64,000 nucleotides of DNA from positions 7,385,794 to 7,449,793 of the forward strand of contig CAJINV010000001.1 of NCBI GenBank assembly GCA_905178155.1. Direction: 5' to 3'. The DNA is from Amoebophrya sp. A120. Taxonomy: Eukaryota > Sar > Dinophyceae > Syndiniales > Amoebophryaceae. Of the stretch, positions 11,676-23,421 are shown one piece after another. The translations under genes were made by a program, and so were the position numbers. The notes beneath the pieces are model-generated. The model was given only the letters and a program-made list of their open reading frames with translations. It had not been told where the DNA came from and did not search any database. The first letter of the stretch is position 1; each line of letters starts with the position of its first letter.

Positions 11676-13850
11676 TTAGAAACCCCCCCAATCCTCCTCT
11701 TCTTCCCGTTTCTTCTTCTTTTTGCGTGTCACCGAAGTGTCGCCCTCTGCCCCGGGCAGCAGCTGCGGTGTGCCTCCGCCGGCGCGCGTCTGCGGCGTTT
11801 CGGGCGGCGGCTGTATGCTGTAAGACCCCATTCCGCGGGAGGAGGCTGCGTTCGAATCTCCTCGGGGGGCCGGCCCGGGCATCGGCGGAGGTGCCGCGAA
11901 CTGCCCGTTGCCGGCCGCGGGCGGACGCGAATAGTTCAACTGCTGCGAAGGCGGCGCTCCGTACTGTGGTGGTGCGGGCGGATTGTAGGCGTCCACATTT
12001 GCATAGTAGTCGGACGAAGAGGGCGGTCCCGCGTAACTGCTGCTCGAACTCCCCAGGTTGGCCGCTCTACCCGCGGCCCCGTAGTAAGGCGGCGCGGAGG
12101 AGGACCCCGCAGCTCCTCCGCCCCCCGGTTGCTGCGGCGGCGGGTTCAGGTTGCTGTAGGCCGTGGGTGGCTGCACCGCGGAAGCGGCCGGTGGGGGTAC
12201 GCCGGAAGACGGCGCCGGGCCGCCGCCGAAACCGGGCCCGGCTTGGCCCTGCGGACTGTAGTTCGACCGATTATTCATGTAGCTGTCGCTGCCGAATCCA
12301 ACCGGGGGTGGCACGCTTCCCGCGGGGCGCATCCCCGCCTGCTGTACCGGGCTCCGCGCGGCGGGCTGAAAATTCGGACTTCCGGACGAGCCTTGATCCC
12401 CGGGAGCGGCCGGCCGCGCCGCCGGGGAGGACGCAGTGCTGTCACGACCGGCACCCTTGATGCGGAGGAGGGCCGACTGTTCCCGTAGAAGGTCCAGCAC
12501 GTTCTGCAGGTCCGAAAACGCCACGGAGTACAGCTCCGCGAGCTCGGCGATTAGGTGACTCGCCGAGTTGATGCGATTCTCGATGATCTCGTGGATGTCG
12601 AAATTAACATCGCGCGTGATCTTATCCAGGTTCTGCTTGTGTCCGTTCCGCTTGCCCTCGTTCCGAATGATCTTCGTCGTCAGGCTTTCGACCCTGATAG
12701 AAGATTGTGTCACAGTTCAAGTTCTTCGCTTCAGAGACGGATGTTGGTGCGACCACTTTCAACGTTTATTTTCACTGCAGGGTTGAGGTGGACAACATGT
12801 CCACCAAGAACTGTTTTACACGTGCATGCTGGAAACGTGGCAAGCACTCGCGTGCGCCTTCGAACTGGACAAAATTGCTAATACCTCCATGCATCAGCAA
12901 AGGGGACCTAAACAACACAAATTGTGACTACCCTTCCAAACAACTACATCGAAAAAACGGATCTATCACATCAAGTGGATACAGTCGGTGGTTGTTGTCT
13001 CTCTGGGCATTTTGGAGTTGATCCCGCAGTTTCCGCAGCTTTTCCTCGTAGTGGTCCAAGAGGCTGGTGAGGCGATCCATGGAGTCCAGCGAGCCAAATA
13101 TTACTTGGTTCCGCTGGGAGGCCTGTCCCGCCACATCCCGGATTCGCGAAAGCTGCGGTGTAGTTTTTTTGGTATCAACTCTCTGCTTTCCACCCAACGA
13201 ATTTTTCGCCTTAAAAAATGCAACGCCGCCGGTCTTGTTTGAAGATTCTTGAAATTTCGTGCGTCGTAAGTACCAACAGCCGCTTTCTGGCACCAGAACA
13301 AGAAGACCCACGCAAAAAATAAAATACCACTTCTTCCGCTTTTTGGTAGCGCTGCGCAAAAATCTCAAGCAGGTCCTTGATAGAAACGACATGGTTTCTT
13401 GCGGGAAGTCCCACCGGGTACAGCGAATCGCAAAGCTGAAAACAAATTCGGAACGCGTGTTTTTCGGTATTCAAACCGTACATTGAAAACACAACTTTTT
13501 GTTTGTATTCTAAGGACACGAAGAGCAGCAATGAATGCTGGTCGATACTACCTACTGGGACCCAGATGGATTGTTCCGATCTAAATCTCTTTCCATCTAA
13601 TCCTATGCCGGCGCACAATGTCAAGAAAAATTAAGCCTGCTATACCCATTTTGCCTACCTGAAAAAGGTTGTCATGTAGCGTGGCAAGCTTCTGGAAACT
13701 CATTTGGAAGTCCTGGGTGGTGCTGAGCACCGTCGAGATGAACCGGTCATAGTCCGAGAGCTGCCCCCGCTCCGAATCGAAAGTACTGCTTCTCTTTGGC
13801 ACTCCGAAGAGGGACTCCTTCATTCCCCGGAAAAACTTTCCGGAGAACAT
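11676..13850 (-). CDS. BAR-domain protein with Pro/Gly/Tyr-rich C-terminal tail
   Basis: There are four exons: 13850-13659 (start MFSGKFFRGMKESLFG), 13435-13328, 13152-12983 and 12693-11676. The introns are GT-AG and in phase; for example NLFQ joins LCDSLYPVG, and NNHRL joins VESLTTKI. Residues 1 to about 240 are almost all helical and follow the amphiphysin/endophilin BAR plan: FISTVLSTTQDFQMSFQKLA, LLDHYEEKLRKLRDQLQNAQ, then RNEGKRNGHKQNLDKITRD, and IIENRINSASHLIAELAELY. BAR domains dimerise into curved bundles that bind or bend membranes. The last 220 residues are low complexity, rich in Pro, Gly, Ser, Tyr and Gln, ending with a basic KKKKKREEEEDWGGF tail. No SH3 domain is visible. Dynamin lies 25 kb away on the same strand. 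The BAR assignment is by pattern; the cargo is unknown. Confidence 0.75.
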
Positions 13851-14624
13851 GGTGTGCCGGAAACCGGAACCGGTGAAGAGGAGGTAGAAGCTTGCGCGAA
13901 GAACTAAACAGGCAGATAGACTCTGTCCTCGGTTATGATGATCAGGAGGGAGGGTCGAAATCCATCATACAAGTGAGAAATTACTCACAATAAAGATTGC
14001 TCTTAGAAGAAGAGGTGAAGGATAGTCTGAAGTTGTAAAGTCTAACCACTAACGCTCGTTCGTTCATAGACGGCGAAACGAATTCCTTTCCAAAGCTACG
14101 CTGCCTGTACTCGCGACTGCATCAAGCTGCGACCGAAGAAGAAAGAACTTCCGCACGATAAAAGCTGCAGCATTCCTCTCTCCTCCGTGCCGCTTTCATC
14201 TCTTTCCTGCAGTTAATCTCACATAGAGCAGGCCGCTCACACTATACGGAAGCGCACCTTTTTTCACGTCCTTTGCAAATCGGTGACCGCGAAGCCGGAG
14301 GGCCGGCTCTCTACTCGATCTCGAGCCGAACTTTACTTTATTCCTGCTGCGCCGGAAAATTGGATATTTCATCTTTCGGGTGCGACAAAACAGAGTGCAG
14401 CTGATATCAGTCACCCGATAAAATGCATGCATTTGCACGACTGGCGTAATATTCAACAAGATCAGCGCAACGATCTTTCTTTGTTCTACGGATGGAGTGT
14501 ACCGTACGTTCACTTTCCGCAGGTATGTACAACGACATAAATATTTTGCAAGCGTGTCCGACATAAATATTTTCCACGGTTAAATCATCCCCGACCACGA
14601 CCTTCGTGTTGCTGGAATGCTTCC
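13851..14624. other. Intergenic between the BAR and dynein genes
   Basis: This holds the promoter side of the BAR gene and the 3' flank of the dynein chain gene, which ends at 14625. ORFs near 14196-14598 on both strands are short, mutually overlapping and without family features. No regulatory motif was identified. Confidence 0.5.
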
Positions 14625-17600
14625 CTACACCCGGACACCGTAGTCAAGCCCCTGACCACCCGCCGCACCGCCGCTGGCCGAAACGGTATCAAATGCAAAA
14701 ATGTCTGGGTCTGGAAGATTCTGAGACTTGTCACGCATGTTTTTTTTTTTTTTTTCATTGGGCCCCTCATTTTTGCCGGATTCGGATTCGGATGTGCGCA
14801 CTCCGGTCGTGATTCGCCGGGGGTTACGCCGCGTACAGCAGGTCGACACTGCCAGGAAACTCGATGTGCGTGCCGCATTGGTCCATGCAAAATAAAACCC
14901 TAAACCCGCATGCCTACAGGGGGGTCACCCCTGCACCCTTTCGAACTCGGACCGGACACACGCATAGAAAATCCCCACGATATAGTTAACGTCTATAGCC
15001 GGAAGCCGCGGCGGACGTGCTATGCTGTGGGACGAATAGCAGGGGGGTGATATGGTCGAGAATAAATCTACACACGGGAAGCCGCCGCGCGAAACTGTAG
15101 TGAAAGTTTTTTCGAAAAAGTTTTTCAAGCCTATGACGGTTCGTATCTCGGTGGTACTACGCGAAGGCCATGCAAAAGAGTTTTTGCGACCTCCATGTTG
15201 AAAAATCTCGAGCGGAATCTGCAACGACCGTCCCGGCCATCATGTCACGGAGATACTCGCGCCAAGGTTGCGCCGCGACCAACCAGTTCCTCACTTTTCA
15301 GTTTCAGTTTCAGATGCGCATTCCGCTCGTGATTCGGCGGGGGTTACGCCGTGTACAGCAGGTCGACACTGCCAGGAAAATCGATGGGCGCGCCGCATTG
15401 GTCCATATAAATCAAAACCCTAAACCCTTCGGAAACATAAATCCGCATGCATACAGGGGGGTCACCCCTGAACCCTTTTTCGAACTCGGACCGGACACAC
15501 GCATAGAAAATCCCCACGATATAGTTAACGTCTATAGCCGTAAGCCGCGGCGGACGTTGCTATGCTGTGGGACGAATAGCAAGGGGGGTCGATATGGGTC
15601 GAGACTAAGCGCGATGTGCAGAAAGCCGCTGCACCTGACGGTAGTAAAGATAGGGGGGAGACCACTGTGTATGGAGATAGTTGCGCCTAGTGCGCGCTAA
15701 TCGGGATCTGTGTAAACGCGGATACTGGGAACGCCCTATGCAAACGGGTTTTGCAAACCCGCGTTTGAAAAACCCAGCGGGAAACACGACCGAAGCCAGA
15801 GATGCGTGGTGCGGAGAACATACAAAAACGAACCACGCGGGGTGCCCCCGCGACGAACTTTTTTCGCGCGCTACTGTCCCCCGAAGTAAAGGGCTTTCTG
15901 ATCTCAGATACTAGCCATAGGGTGCGATCAGACCAGACGCCAATAATAGAAGCCGCGCATCCTGACGAAGGACCTTAATAATAATTTGCCATGTAAATTC
16001 ATCACTAAGCTAGGAGGCCAGTGGGCGTTACTTAGAATGTGAATCAGTTCTACGAATTCACCTGCCTGCCGCAGCAGGTTACACAGGGCCGACACCTTTC
16101 ACACAGCTAAGCATTGCGGTGTACACCATCTTTTTTTGATTTTTGTTTTCTTACTATCGACGCCCGGCCTTGCAGGGCTCTCGCCCTGTCGTCTCTTGGG
16201 CTGTATGCTGCTTGACAAGTGGCACTTAAGTTCTTTTTGTACTAGGCTGCTTACATTCTGCTTAATTTATTTTCATACCTGTTACTCAATATCTTTGCTG
16301 CTCGACATCAAATACAAGTTTATTTGCAGGGGTTGGTGCAGACAAAGATAGAGAGTGACGGGTGTAGCGCATAGGATACAAAAAGAGCAGGATGAAAGCA
16401 GCTTTTCCTGAACTTATGTGTAATCATCATGGGCATAAGTATGTCGCTCATTATTTTGGAAAGTTTAAGGCTTTCTTTTTTATGAGATATATGCATTTCA
16501 CTTTCTTGGAAATTAGTTTTTCACTTATGCTGATTGAATTTCTGTCACCGTTCCAGATGGTTTCTTCGACTTCTTTAGCGCTTCATTTGATCACTTGCGT
16601 TGCAGCTCTGCATGGCAAACGCGATGTCCGCGCTGATTGATCTCAGTGCTATCTGTTCTGCATTTTTTCAGGGTATCTCATGCAAAAAGCCTCTATTCGT
16701 TTCCAAAATAATTATCGTATGCTGAATAGCAGCAACTTTTTTCCGCCGGATTCTTACCTTTGAGCAAGTACTGTTCTGCAAGATGCAGAGGCAGAAGAGA
16801 AGACGAAATCTGCCACGTGGCAGTGAGAGACCAGCTGCTACTTGTTGCACCATCTTGATTTGTGAACTCGTATTAACATAGTGCCTTACTTGAATGCGAA
16901 TCTTGTGCAAGATAAATGCATGCTTTTGCAATAGGCGCACTGTTTGTAAAGGATGACTTGTCACGCATGTTTTGCATGACCCAGGACGCCTGCAATGCAC
17001 GCCCTAGCATCATAGATTTTTAGAGGGCTTCCTGATGCCTACTCCGCATGACAAACGCTCTCCCCGCGTAGCACAAACTAGACTCCTCTTGCTGGTCATG
17101 CAATACAGACTTTTTTAGAGTCCAAAGTTAGCATCACAAGTTTCAACCTTCCAGACCCAGACATTTTTGCATTTGATAAACGGGCTCCAGGCCCGATATG
17201 CGCTCCTCCAGTTGCTTCACCTGGCTTTGCTGCTCCGAGGCCGAGCAGGTGAGCTTTTTTTCGACCTGCCAGAGCTTGACTGCGCCGTCGGTGTTGCCCG
17301 CGGCGAATCGTTGGCCCGACTTTCCATCCCACACCCCGCAGAAAAACGCGCTCTTCGCGTGCTTCGTACTCATGCTCGGCTGCTCCAGCGATTCGTTCAG
17401 GTGCCACAGCTGGCACAACCCGCTGGCGTCCACCGTCGCAAACACCGCCGGGTGCTCCGGGTGCCACTGCACGTCGGTCACGTAATCCTCGTAGTGCTGC
17501 CACTGCAGCAGCGGGCTCTGCGACTTCTTCGGCGCATACAAGTGCAGGCTCCAGTCGAACCCGCTGGTCAGCAGCAGATCGCCACAGCTCGACGACACCC

Positions 17601-19765
17601 GCGTGTTGATTGCCACATTTGAAACCTGCTTGTCACATTGCAATGTTGAATGGGAAGACTTCGAACGAACAACTTTGAAGATTGCGATATGATGTTGACC
17701 GTATCTTCGACCAAATAAACCAATCACTGCCAGAACAAACTTCAGGCAGCTGCCGAGCAGAAAGGAATAGGAAACAAGGAAAAAGAGTAAAGAGAAAACG
17801 ATGAAAGCCCATTACAAGAAAAAAAAGGTAGCAGCTAAGAAACTACCAATCCCAGATGCCCTTCGAGGGAATCCACAACGCCGGACTTGTTTTGATGAAT
17901 CTGTACTTGACAAACAGAACCGTCCTCGGCGCCGGTCCAAATGGCATTTTCAGATCCAAAAGCCATCGAGTTTACTACGAGGTCCCGGCTGCCCTTGCGA
18001 AGGTCGACGCATTCCTGCGGAGTGGTGATTACGATTATTGACGTCTTTTTTTAATAAAACTAAACATCATTCCAGAAGGGCTGACGCTGACCGCGTTCAA
18101 AAATGACAGAAGTATCAATTACTCAAGTCCTATAGTCTTCGCAGAAAATCACAGAAAAGCAGTATCTTTTCTCTGTGTGACTTGTACCAACCTGCGGATG
18201 CACGAGCATGGATAAATTCCAGAGACACAGTCTTCCATCTGTCGATATTGAAATCAGTTCACCGCCGCGTGCCCCTACTTGCTCCATGGCGTAGACAGGA
18301 TGCGCATGTCCTCTACCAGAAATCAAGGCGGTGCGCTGAACCTGGAAAAGTAGTTCGAAATAGAGATAAAAAAGTCGAAACATACACACGGCATCCAGAG
18401 TCTTCGCAAAACAACATAATTCTGGCGTGGACACTGAAAAAGACTCTTCCTTTCCCAGTGCCTGCACTTTCTCGCGAATAAAAATCTGGTACTACCGGGA
18501 CGCGCCTGTTCGTTCGAGAGTCCCACAGGACAATGCTGCCGGAATACGTCGACCCCAAATAAAGAGCGGGATTGAACTTATCGAACCTCACACTCAGCAC
18601 TTGAGACCCTGAATATGGATTTTGATGTTAGTTAATCATAATTCGCCACGAACCAATTCTTCCGCAAAAAGCAAGTAGTAGTAGTAGTTTTCAGGAGAAT
18701 ATCATGACTAGAACCACGAGCAGACAGGGGTCGTTTGTGCCACACTTCTAGTGCCAGCATGAAACCTGCGGTGAAGACGAACTCCGGACGATTCTGCAAT
18801 GCGAGGTTCCAAACACAGACCACCCCCTCGTCGTCCGATAGCGTCGCGTTCTTTTTCGGTCCGTAGGACGCGCAAAAAAGCTCGGGGAAATGCGGGCTCC
18901 ACTGCACGTCCGTGGTGGTCCGGTCCCGCGTCCAGCGACTACTTTCAAAATCCGCGATTTCCACCATCTCCTCGCCGTGCTTCTCCCCTTCGTCCAGCTC
19001 GTGCTGGTAGTCGCGATCGAACAGCGCCTCTGTCTGCGGCGCGGCGAGCAGTTTCTCGATCATTTTCGAGGATTTCTCGAAAAAGGCCACGAACTCGGGG
19101 TTCTGCAGCACCCTCGCACTGTCCTCCTCCGTCATGGGTTCTGGAGGTTTTTTCGGCACAAGGGAACTCGCAGCTCCTGCGGTGTCGTTGTTCGTTTTGT
19201 TCATCTTATTTCCAGGATCTCCTAGTAGTAATCGTGCTTCGTCATTTTGATTCTCCCCCAGCCCTTCTGTTGACGTTGCAACTGCCTGCGCCCCAGTAGA
19301 GACTGCTGCAGAACTGCGACCCTGCAGTTTATTTCCCGCGGCGCGGGCAGCGCGGGCACCAGGGTTGTCGTCCGCCATAGAAGTACCATCATCGCACGCA
19401 AAATCATCGGCCCCCGCCTGTACGCCCTTTTCGTACGCCTCACTCGTTTGCAGCGGCGGGATGTTCACTGAAGCGAGCTTCTTCACCACGTCCAGGTTCG
19501 ATGGCCGGTGCAGCGTCGGCGCTCGTGCAGGGTCCTGGTCCGCGGCGGAAAAGCGACCGGGCAGGAGTTCATTTAGCACCTCCTTGTAGGACTTGCGAGT
19601 CGTGGTGTCCCGGGTGGTCCCTTGCTGCAGGCTGGCGCGCTGGGCCTCCAGCTGCGTCGAGGCGCGTTTCAAGGCCTCGACCTTCTCCCGCTGCTCCTCA
19701 AGCTGCGCGCGCCGCTGCGCCTGCAGTTCCTGCAGCTCGGCTATACGGTCCCGCGCCGAAGACAT
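14625..19765 (-). CDS. DYNC1I-like: Cytoplasmic dynein intermediate chain (WD40)
   Basis: There are six exons: 19765-18765, 18608-18496, 18341-18192, 18014-17847, 17625-17179 and 14686-14625, giving about 645 codons, the usual size. The N terminus is a charged helix ([19 protein letters not shown]) like the dynactin-binding helix of the family. A low-complexity linker follows, then WD40 repeats matching the family order: [47 protein letters not shown] with [32 protein letters not shown] with [22 protein letters not shown], and [18 protein letters not shown]. Introns 2-4 are GT-AG and their splicing gives [14 protein letters not shown], as in animal chains. The last intron is a 2.5-kb introner with a nested insertion; its removal restores [21 protein letters not shown] before the stop. 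The protein is a subunit of the dynein motor that scaffolds light chains and binds dynactin. Confidence 0.9.
14791..15060. repeat. Direct repeat, copy 1 of 2, with telomere-like core
   Basis: About 270 bp closely matches 15313-15603. Shared blocks include GGGGGTTACGCC, GTACAGCAGGTCGACACTGC, ACCGGACACACGCATAGAAA and CCACGATATAGTTAACGTCT. It carries AAAACCCTAAACCC, one to two units of the CCCTAAA telomere type. Reading frames are broken in all frames. Confidence 0.85.
15313..15603. repeat. Direct repeat, copy 2 of 2, with telomere-like core
   Basis: This is the second copy of the 14791-15060 unit in the same orientation, starting about 520 bp further on. It differs by small insertions, for example CTTCGGAAACATAAAT after the AAACCCTAAACCC core, and by scattered substitutions, so the duplication is not recent enough to be identical. 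Confidence 0.85.
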
Positions 19766-20426
19766 CCGGTACTGTGTTGCTGGTTCGCCTGATTCAGTGC
19801 GCCTCGCGTGAACAATTACATTTTCTCCTTAAAAATAGAACCGCAAAATTGCGATGCAATAATGATACTCGAAATTATGGGGCACGTAAAAATCAGAGCG
19901 ACGTGCAATGGTGAAGGAATGGGCAAAAGATGAAATTATGAAATGAGAGCAATGTGTTTTTGTAGTACGCGGATTAAGTATGTTCCTTGCCCACCACAAA
20001 TCCGCATTAGGTAGTGCACGAGGGCAATGATATTTTCTATACGAAAACGAAATGTCAGCACTTGAGCACAATAAACTACAACATTCCTTAGTCAAGGAAG
20101 CATGCACAAAGATCTAGCTACACCGACCTCCAAGAACGATCTTTGAAATTGATTCGACGTACTTGCATTGCCGGTACGATATTTACTATCGCCAACCAAC
20201 GACACAACGGAGCAGCGAAAATAACCGAACACATTTGTTTTCCCAGCAGAAACTGTCTATTCTCAGCTCGTAGCGCAAAGGCGCGACCTCGATACTGGCC
20301 AATGCGTCGTGGTCGATATCTTCGACAGCAATAGTGTACTTACTAGCTGCTAAGCTTCAGCAACATGCGTGTTCATCATGTAGTGGAGAAACCCAAATTC
20401 TCGATGGTCATTTGTAAGTGTAAGTG
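19766..20426. other. Intergenic, promoter side of the dynein chain gene
   Basis: About 660 bp is AT-rich without a coherent ORF. It separates the dynein start at 19765 from the GPCR stop at 20427. No TATA box, spliced-leader acceptor or known motif could be assigned. Confidence 0.5.
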
Positions 20427-22378
20427 TCAATGCGCTGCAGCCCTACCCCCGGCAATACGCCCGCGCGACCTCTTTGAGGACCTTTGTGCCAGAAGCGTTT
20501 GCGCAAATTGCTCGCGCACACCGGGGTTCGTGAAGAAGTAGCAGCACGCATTCAGAAATCCCTGTAGCCCGCCGAAAGTGACCGTCAGAAAGTCAAGGAC
20601 GTACAGGCGTACCCCAAACCAATTCAGCAAGCGATTGAGCGAGCCGAATGACCAGCAAAAGACCAGCAGCAACGGGAAATAGAAAAGCCGCCGGAGGTTG
20701 CGCAGCTGCGCTTGCCGAAGCTGTGCCACTTCGTCTTCTTCGAGGCTACGAACGACGCGACCCTTGCTGTCAGGCTGGTGCTTGGTTCCGGCTATTCTCG
20801 GTGAAGTCGGACTGGAGGACGGGCTCAGCGACGGTGAGAAATTTACAGTGACGTTCTCGCGAACTAGATTCCCGGAGGTGGGCCCACGATCATTGAGCGG
20901 ACGACCCACAACCACCGCGGATTCTACCGCCCCGGCATCCAGTGGCCCGCTACTCTTGCTGAAAAATTCCTCGCGGCCTGCCGACGTTTTTATCATTTGC
21001 AGCCGGCTGCTGCTGCTACTGCTCACTTCCGCGCGGATCGACGAGGATGCGGCCGCAACTTGCCCCGTGACGATGTCTTCTGTCCGGCGGTCGGCAGTAG
21101 AAGCAACTTTCGGAGCTTGTGGCCGCGAATTGGATGTTGCTCCTCCTGCGGCAGTGCCATTAGACCCCGATCGCCCTCCACTCTCATCCCGGCCGACGCC
21201 CTCGGTTGCAGACGAAGCGGAAGACGCACTGTCTCCCTCCGCCGTCCCTTGGCTTGTTGCCAGCACCGTATCGCCGTCCAACACCAGTTTTTGCGTCCGA
21301 CCGTCCATGGACAGATTCTGGTCGACCAGTTCGGTGGTCTGCACGGCGATCTGCGTCACGTGAGAGGAGCCGTCCATTGACGCGTTGAATTCCTCAGCGT
21401 CCTCCGACATCAGCAACCGCAAGCGCTTCGTCAGTGCGAGGTACACGTACACGTTGTACAGCGAGGTGGCCCAGAGGGGCACGTAGAACAACAGAAACCG
21501 CAACGCACTCCCGTAACTGTTCCGCCCCTGAATCCAGCACCAAAACCCCGCGGGCCCGTATCCGTGCGTCAGAACGACGCACAAGGTCACGCCGAAGGGC
21601 ACGCCCCAGCAAACCTGTCTTCTAAGTACATAAAGACGTTCTATTTTGGTATTGGTTTCTTCGTGCACTATGACAGAAGAACTCTTGTTCTCAGAGTATT
21701 CAAAATTCATTCGAAAAAAACTTGCGAAATCAAATAACCCTGGAACAACACCTTGTGCATCTTCGTTTCCACTTCCATCTCCTTGAAGGACGGCGTCTGC
21801 TTTCCCCGAAACAACAGAAGGCGCAGAGAGTGCGAGATGGCGCTACTCCAGAGAAAGCTCGCGAGACTGAAGAACACGAAGAACGTGCTCTGCACGAGAC
21901 AGCCGGTGGACGAGGGGTTGGGAAAGTGTCCGATCACGGACGCACACGCCAGCCACATATCCGCGATGCTCAGGTAGAGAATCAGGCGCGTGAAGAACTT
22001 TCTCAAGTGCGGAAGGAGCAGATACCCGCCAATCACCACCTGGCAGGACGCCATCGACAGGGCCGAAACCAGCAGGTTCACCGATCGCAACAAAGGGTAC
22101 TCCTCCGCGACTGCAGGGACGAGCAAAAAACGCAACGCATCGTGGTAGGAGCTTTCGTCCTCTCTTGCGACGCCGTCGTAGTAGTTGTCGTCAGCAAGAG
22201 ATGAAACTGAAAAAGGCGGCATAAGAACCGCGTTGGCGACGGGCGAGGACATCATGAAAGCATCTTTATTCTCTTTCACCGAATTATTCGCTCGTGCAAC
22301 GTAGGAAGGATAAGCGGTGAGGGCAGCAAAGATGCAATTCCAGTTGATTTTCCAAAGAGAACAAATATGCCAAAACAA
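20427..22378 (-). CDS. Seven-transmembrane receptor, cAMP-receptor (Dicty_CAR/class E) type
   Basis: There are two exons, 22378-21740 and 21614-20427, joined KVLFQ to VCWGVPFGV in frame after an AAGACAG acceptor. Segments in order: TM1 around LLVSALSMASCQVVIGGYLL; TM2 LILYLSIADMWLACASVIGH; an extracellular Cys in TGCLVQ; TM3 FVFFSLASFLWSSAISHSLR; TM4 CWGVPFGVTLCVVLTHG; a second loop GPAGFWCWI with the partner Cys; TM5 LRFLLFYVPLWATSLYNVYV; a third intracellular loop of about 210 residues rich in Ser, Thr and Gly; TM6 LFYFPLLLVFCWSFGSLNRL; TM7 FGGLQGFLNACCYFFTNP; and a basic tail. The YLSIAD, SFLW and WCWI motifs are those of the CAR-like GPCR family. It is a plasma-membrane or endomembrane receptor; the ligand is unknown. 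The start is the first Met of the open frame. Confidence 0.8.
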
Positions 22379-22893
22379 AACTAAGTATGGGGGCCCTTAC
22401 TCCAGACAAGTACCACGGGATTTTGGGATGAACGTGAACTGGACTTGTTTCGGAACGACTTCAGAAATAGCTTACATCCGCGCCAATCGCGCTGAAGTTC
22501 TTGTGGTTCTGCCATGATGCCAGCACTTAAAGTTTTCAATTCATTTTCGCCAGAAGCTGCAACTAGTCATGTTGCCAGGCACAAGGTGTATCAATTTGCT
22601 CAGTACATTTTTACTACAGAAACATCGTACATCAGAGCCACTCGCTTCTATTCATGTGTGCCTTGTCTTAAACGCTAAGTGTCATTGCAAGTACTATAGC
22701 CACTACCCGAATTATCACCAATTTTCTTCAGTGCTTCCAATTCTAAAAACTACAGTAGAGTCTTGAGGTAAAACCACTCCGGCTCCTACGTGGTACACCC
22801 TCCTACGTGGTACACCCGTACTGAGTTCTGCGACACGCAGCAGCACGTAAAACAAGCCCCATTGAAAGAATTCTGCCCCGCGCAGTACTGCCC
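22379..22893. other. Intergenic with a small tandem duplication
   Basis: This lies between the GPCR start and the stop of the DUF5522 gene. Near 22776-22808 the 17-mer CTCCTACGTGGTACACC is present twice in tandem. A minus-strand frame from about 22960 down to 22715 (LSDLVRAVLRGAEFFQWG) is open and might be an alternative 3' end of the DUF5522 gene, but this is not supported further. Confidence 0.4.
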
Positions 22894-23421
22894 TCACCAG
22901 GTCGGATAGCTGCAACTGAGTCGTCCTGCACAGGCCTCCTGCTGCCCCTTTCCACAAGAAGCCGAGGACGCCTGCTCCCCGAGGAAGGGACAGTGCCGGC
23001 AGCCGAGGTTGCAACATGGGCCCTGCTTCAGACGCGTCGTAGTGAACACGCGGGCGCCGGGATCCGGATCAATGTACTGTTCCCGTCCCTGCATCGTCGC
23101 AACCCGGTGCAACAGCGTTCGCGTCATAGCGACTTGCTTTGTCCTATCTTCTGAACCCCGAGTATCAATAAAATTTAGTTGCCGAGCTATTCCTGCATTC
23201 TACGGCTCCGCCTGCTCCGCTGCAACACATCGCACTTCCGCCAGCGTCAATGGTGTCTTTGAAAGAGAAACTTTCACCGGTTGGAGAGCGGTCGCGCCAG
23301 CGGACGAAGCGCAGGACTTTGGTGATGAACTGCCTTCGGAGCTAGTGCTACGCGCACATGTGAGTCGCGGGAGAGCGCCGAAGGACGCAAGCAAGCAAAG
23401 CAAGTGGATCATTTTAACCAT
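22894..23421 (-). CDS. DUF5522-domain protein with N-terminal signal peptide
   Basis: The first exon begins at 23421 with MVKMIHLLCLLASFGALPRL then TCA, a plausible signal peptide or organelle-targeting leader, followed by a Ser-rich stretch. The second exon (about 23150-22894) contains TRTLLHRVATMQGREQYIDP, then DPGARVFTTTRLKQGPCC and NLGCRHCPF. This is the hallmark of the small DUF5522 family (YYIDPxTGxxVFT, HLxRGxCCGxxCRHCPY), whose conserved cysteines and histidine suggest metal or Fe-S binding; the biochemical role is not established. The intron between the exons lies around 23170-23270, but its borders were not resolved. The protein ends CAGRLSCSYPTW. Confidence 0.65.

Larger units (their letters stand above)
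14744..16954 (-). mobile_element. Nested insertion of 2.2 kb, poly(A) type, inside the introner
   Basis: A 19-bp sequence, GACTTGTCACGCATGTTTT, occurs at 14725-14743 and again at 16955-16973. A run of 16 T starts at 14740, directly at the left junction. This is the pattern of target-primed retrotransposition in minus orientation, with the poly(A) end at the left. No reverse transcriptase or other long ORF was recognised, so the insert is non-autonomous, truncated, or a retrocopied transcript. It includes the duplicated 270-290-bp repeat listed separately. Confidence 0.7.
14687..17178. mobile_element. Introner of the TATCAAATG family, expanded by a nested insertion
   Basis: The left end TATCAAATGCAAAAATGTCT and the right end, its inverted repeat (17149-17178), are flanked by exact 5-bp duplications AACGG (14682-14686 and 17179-17183). 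The element is the last intron of the dynein intermediate chain gene. Without the nested insertion it would be about 260 bp, like the other family members in this window. Confidence 0.9.
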
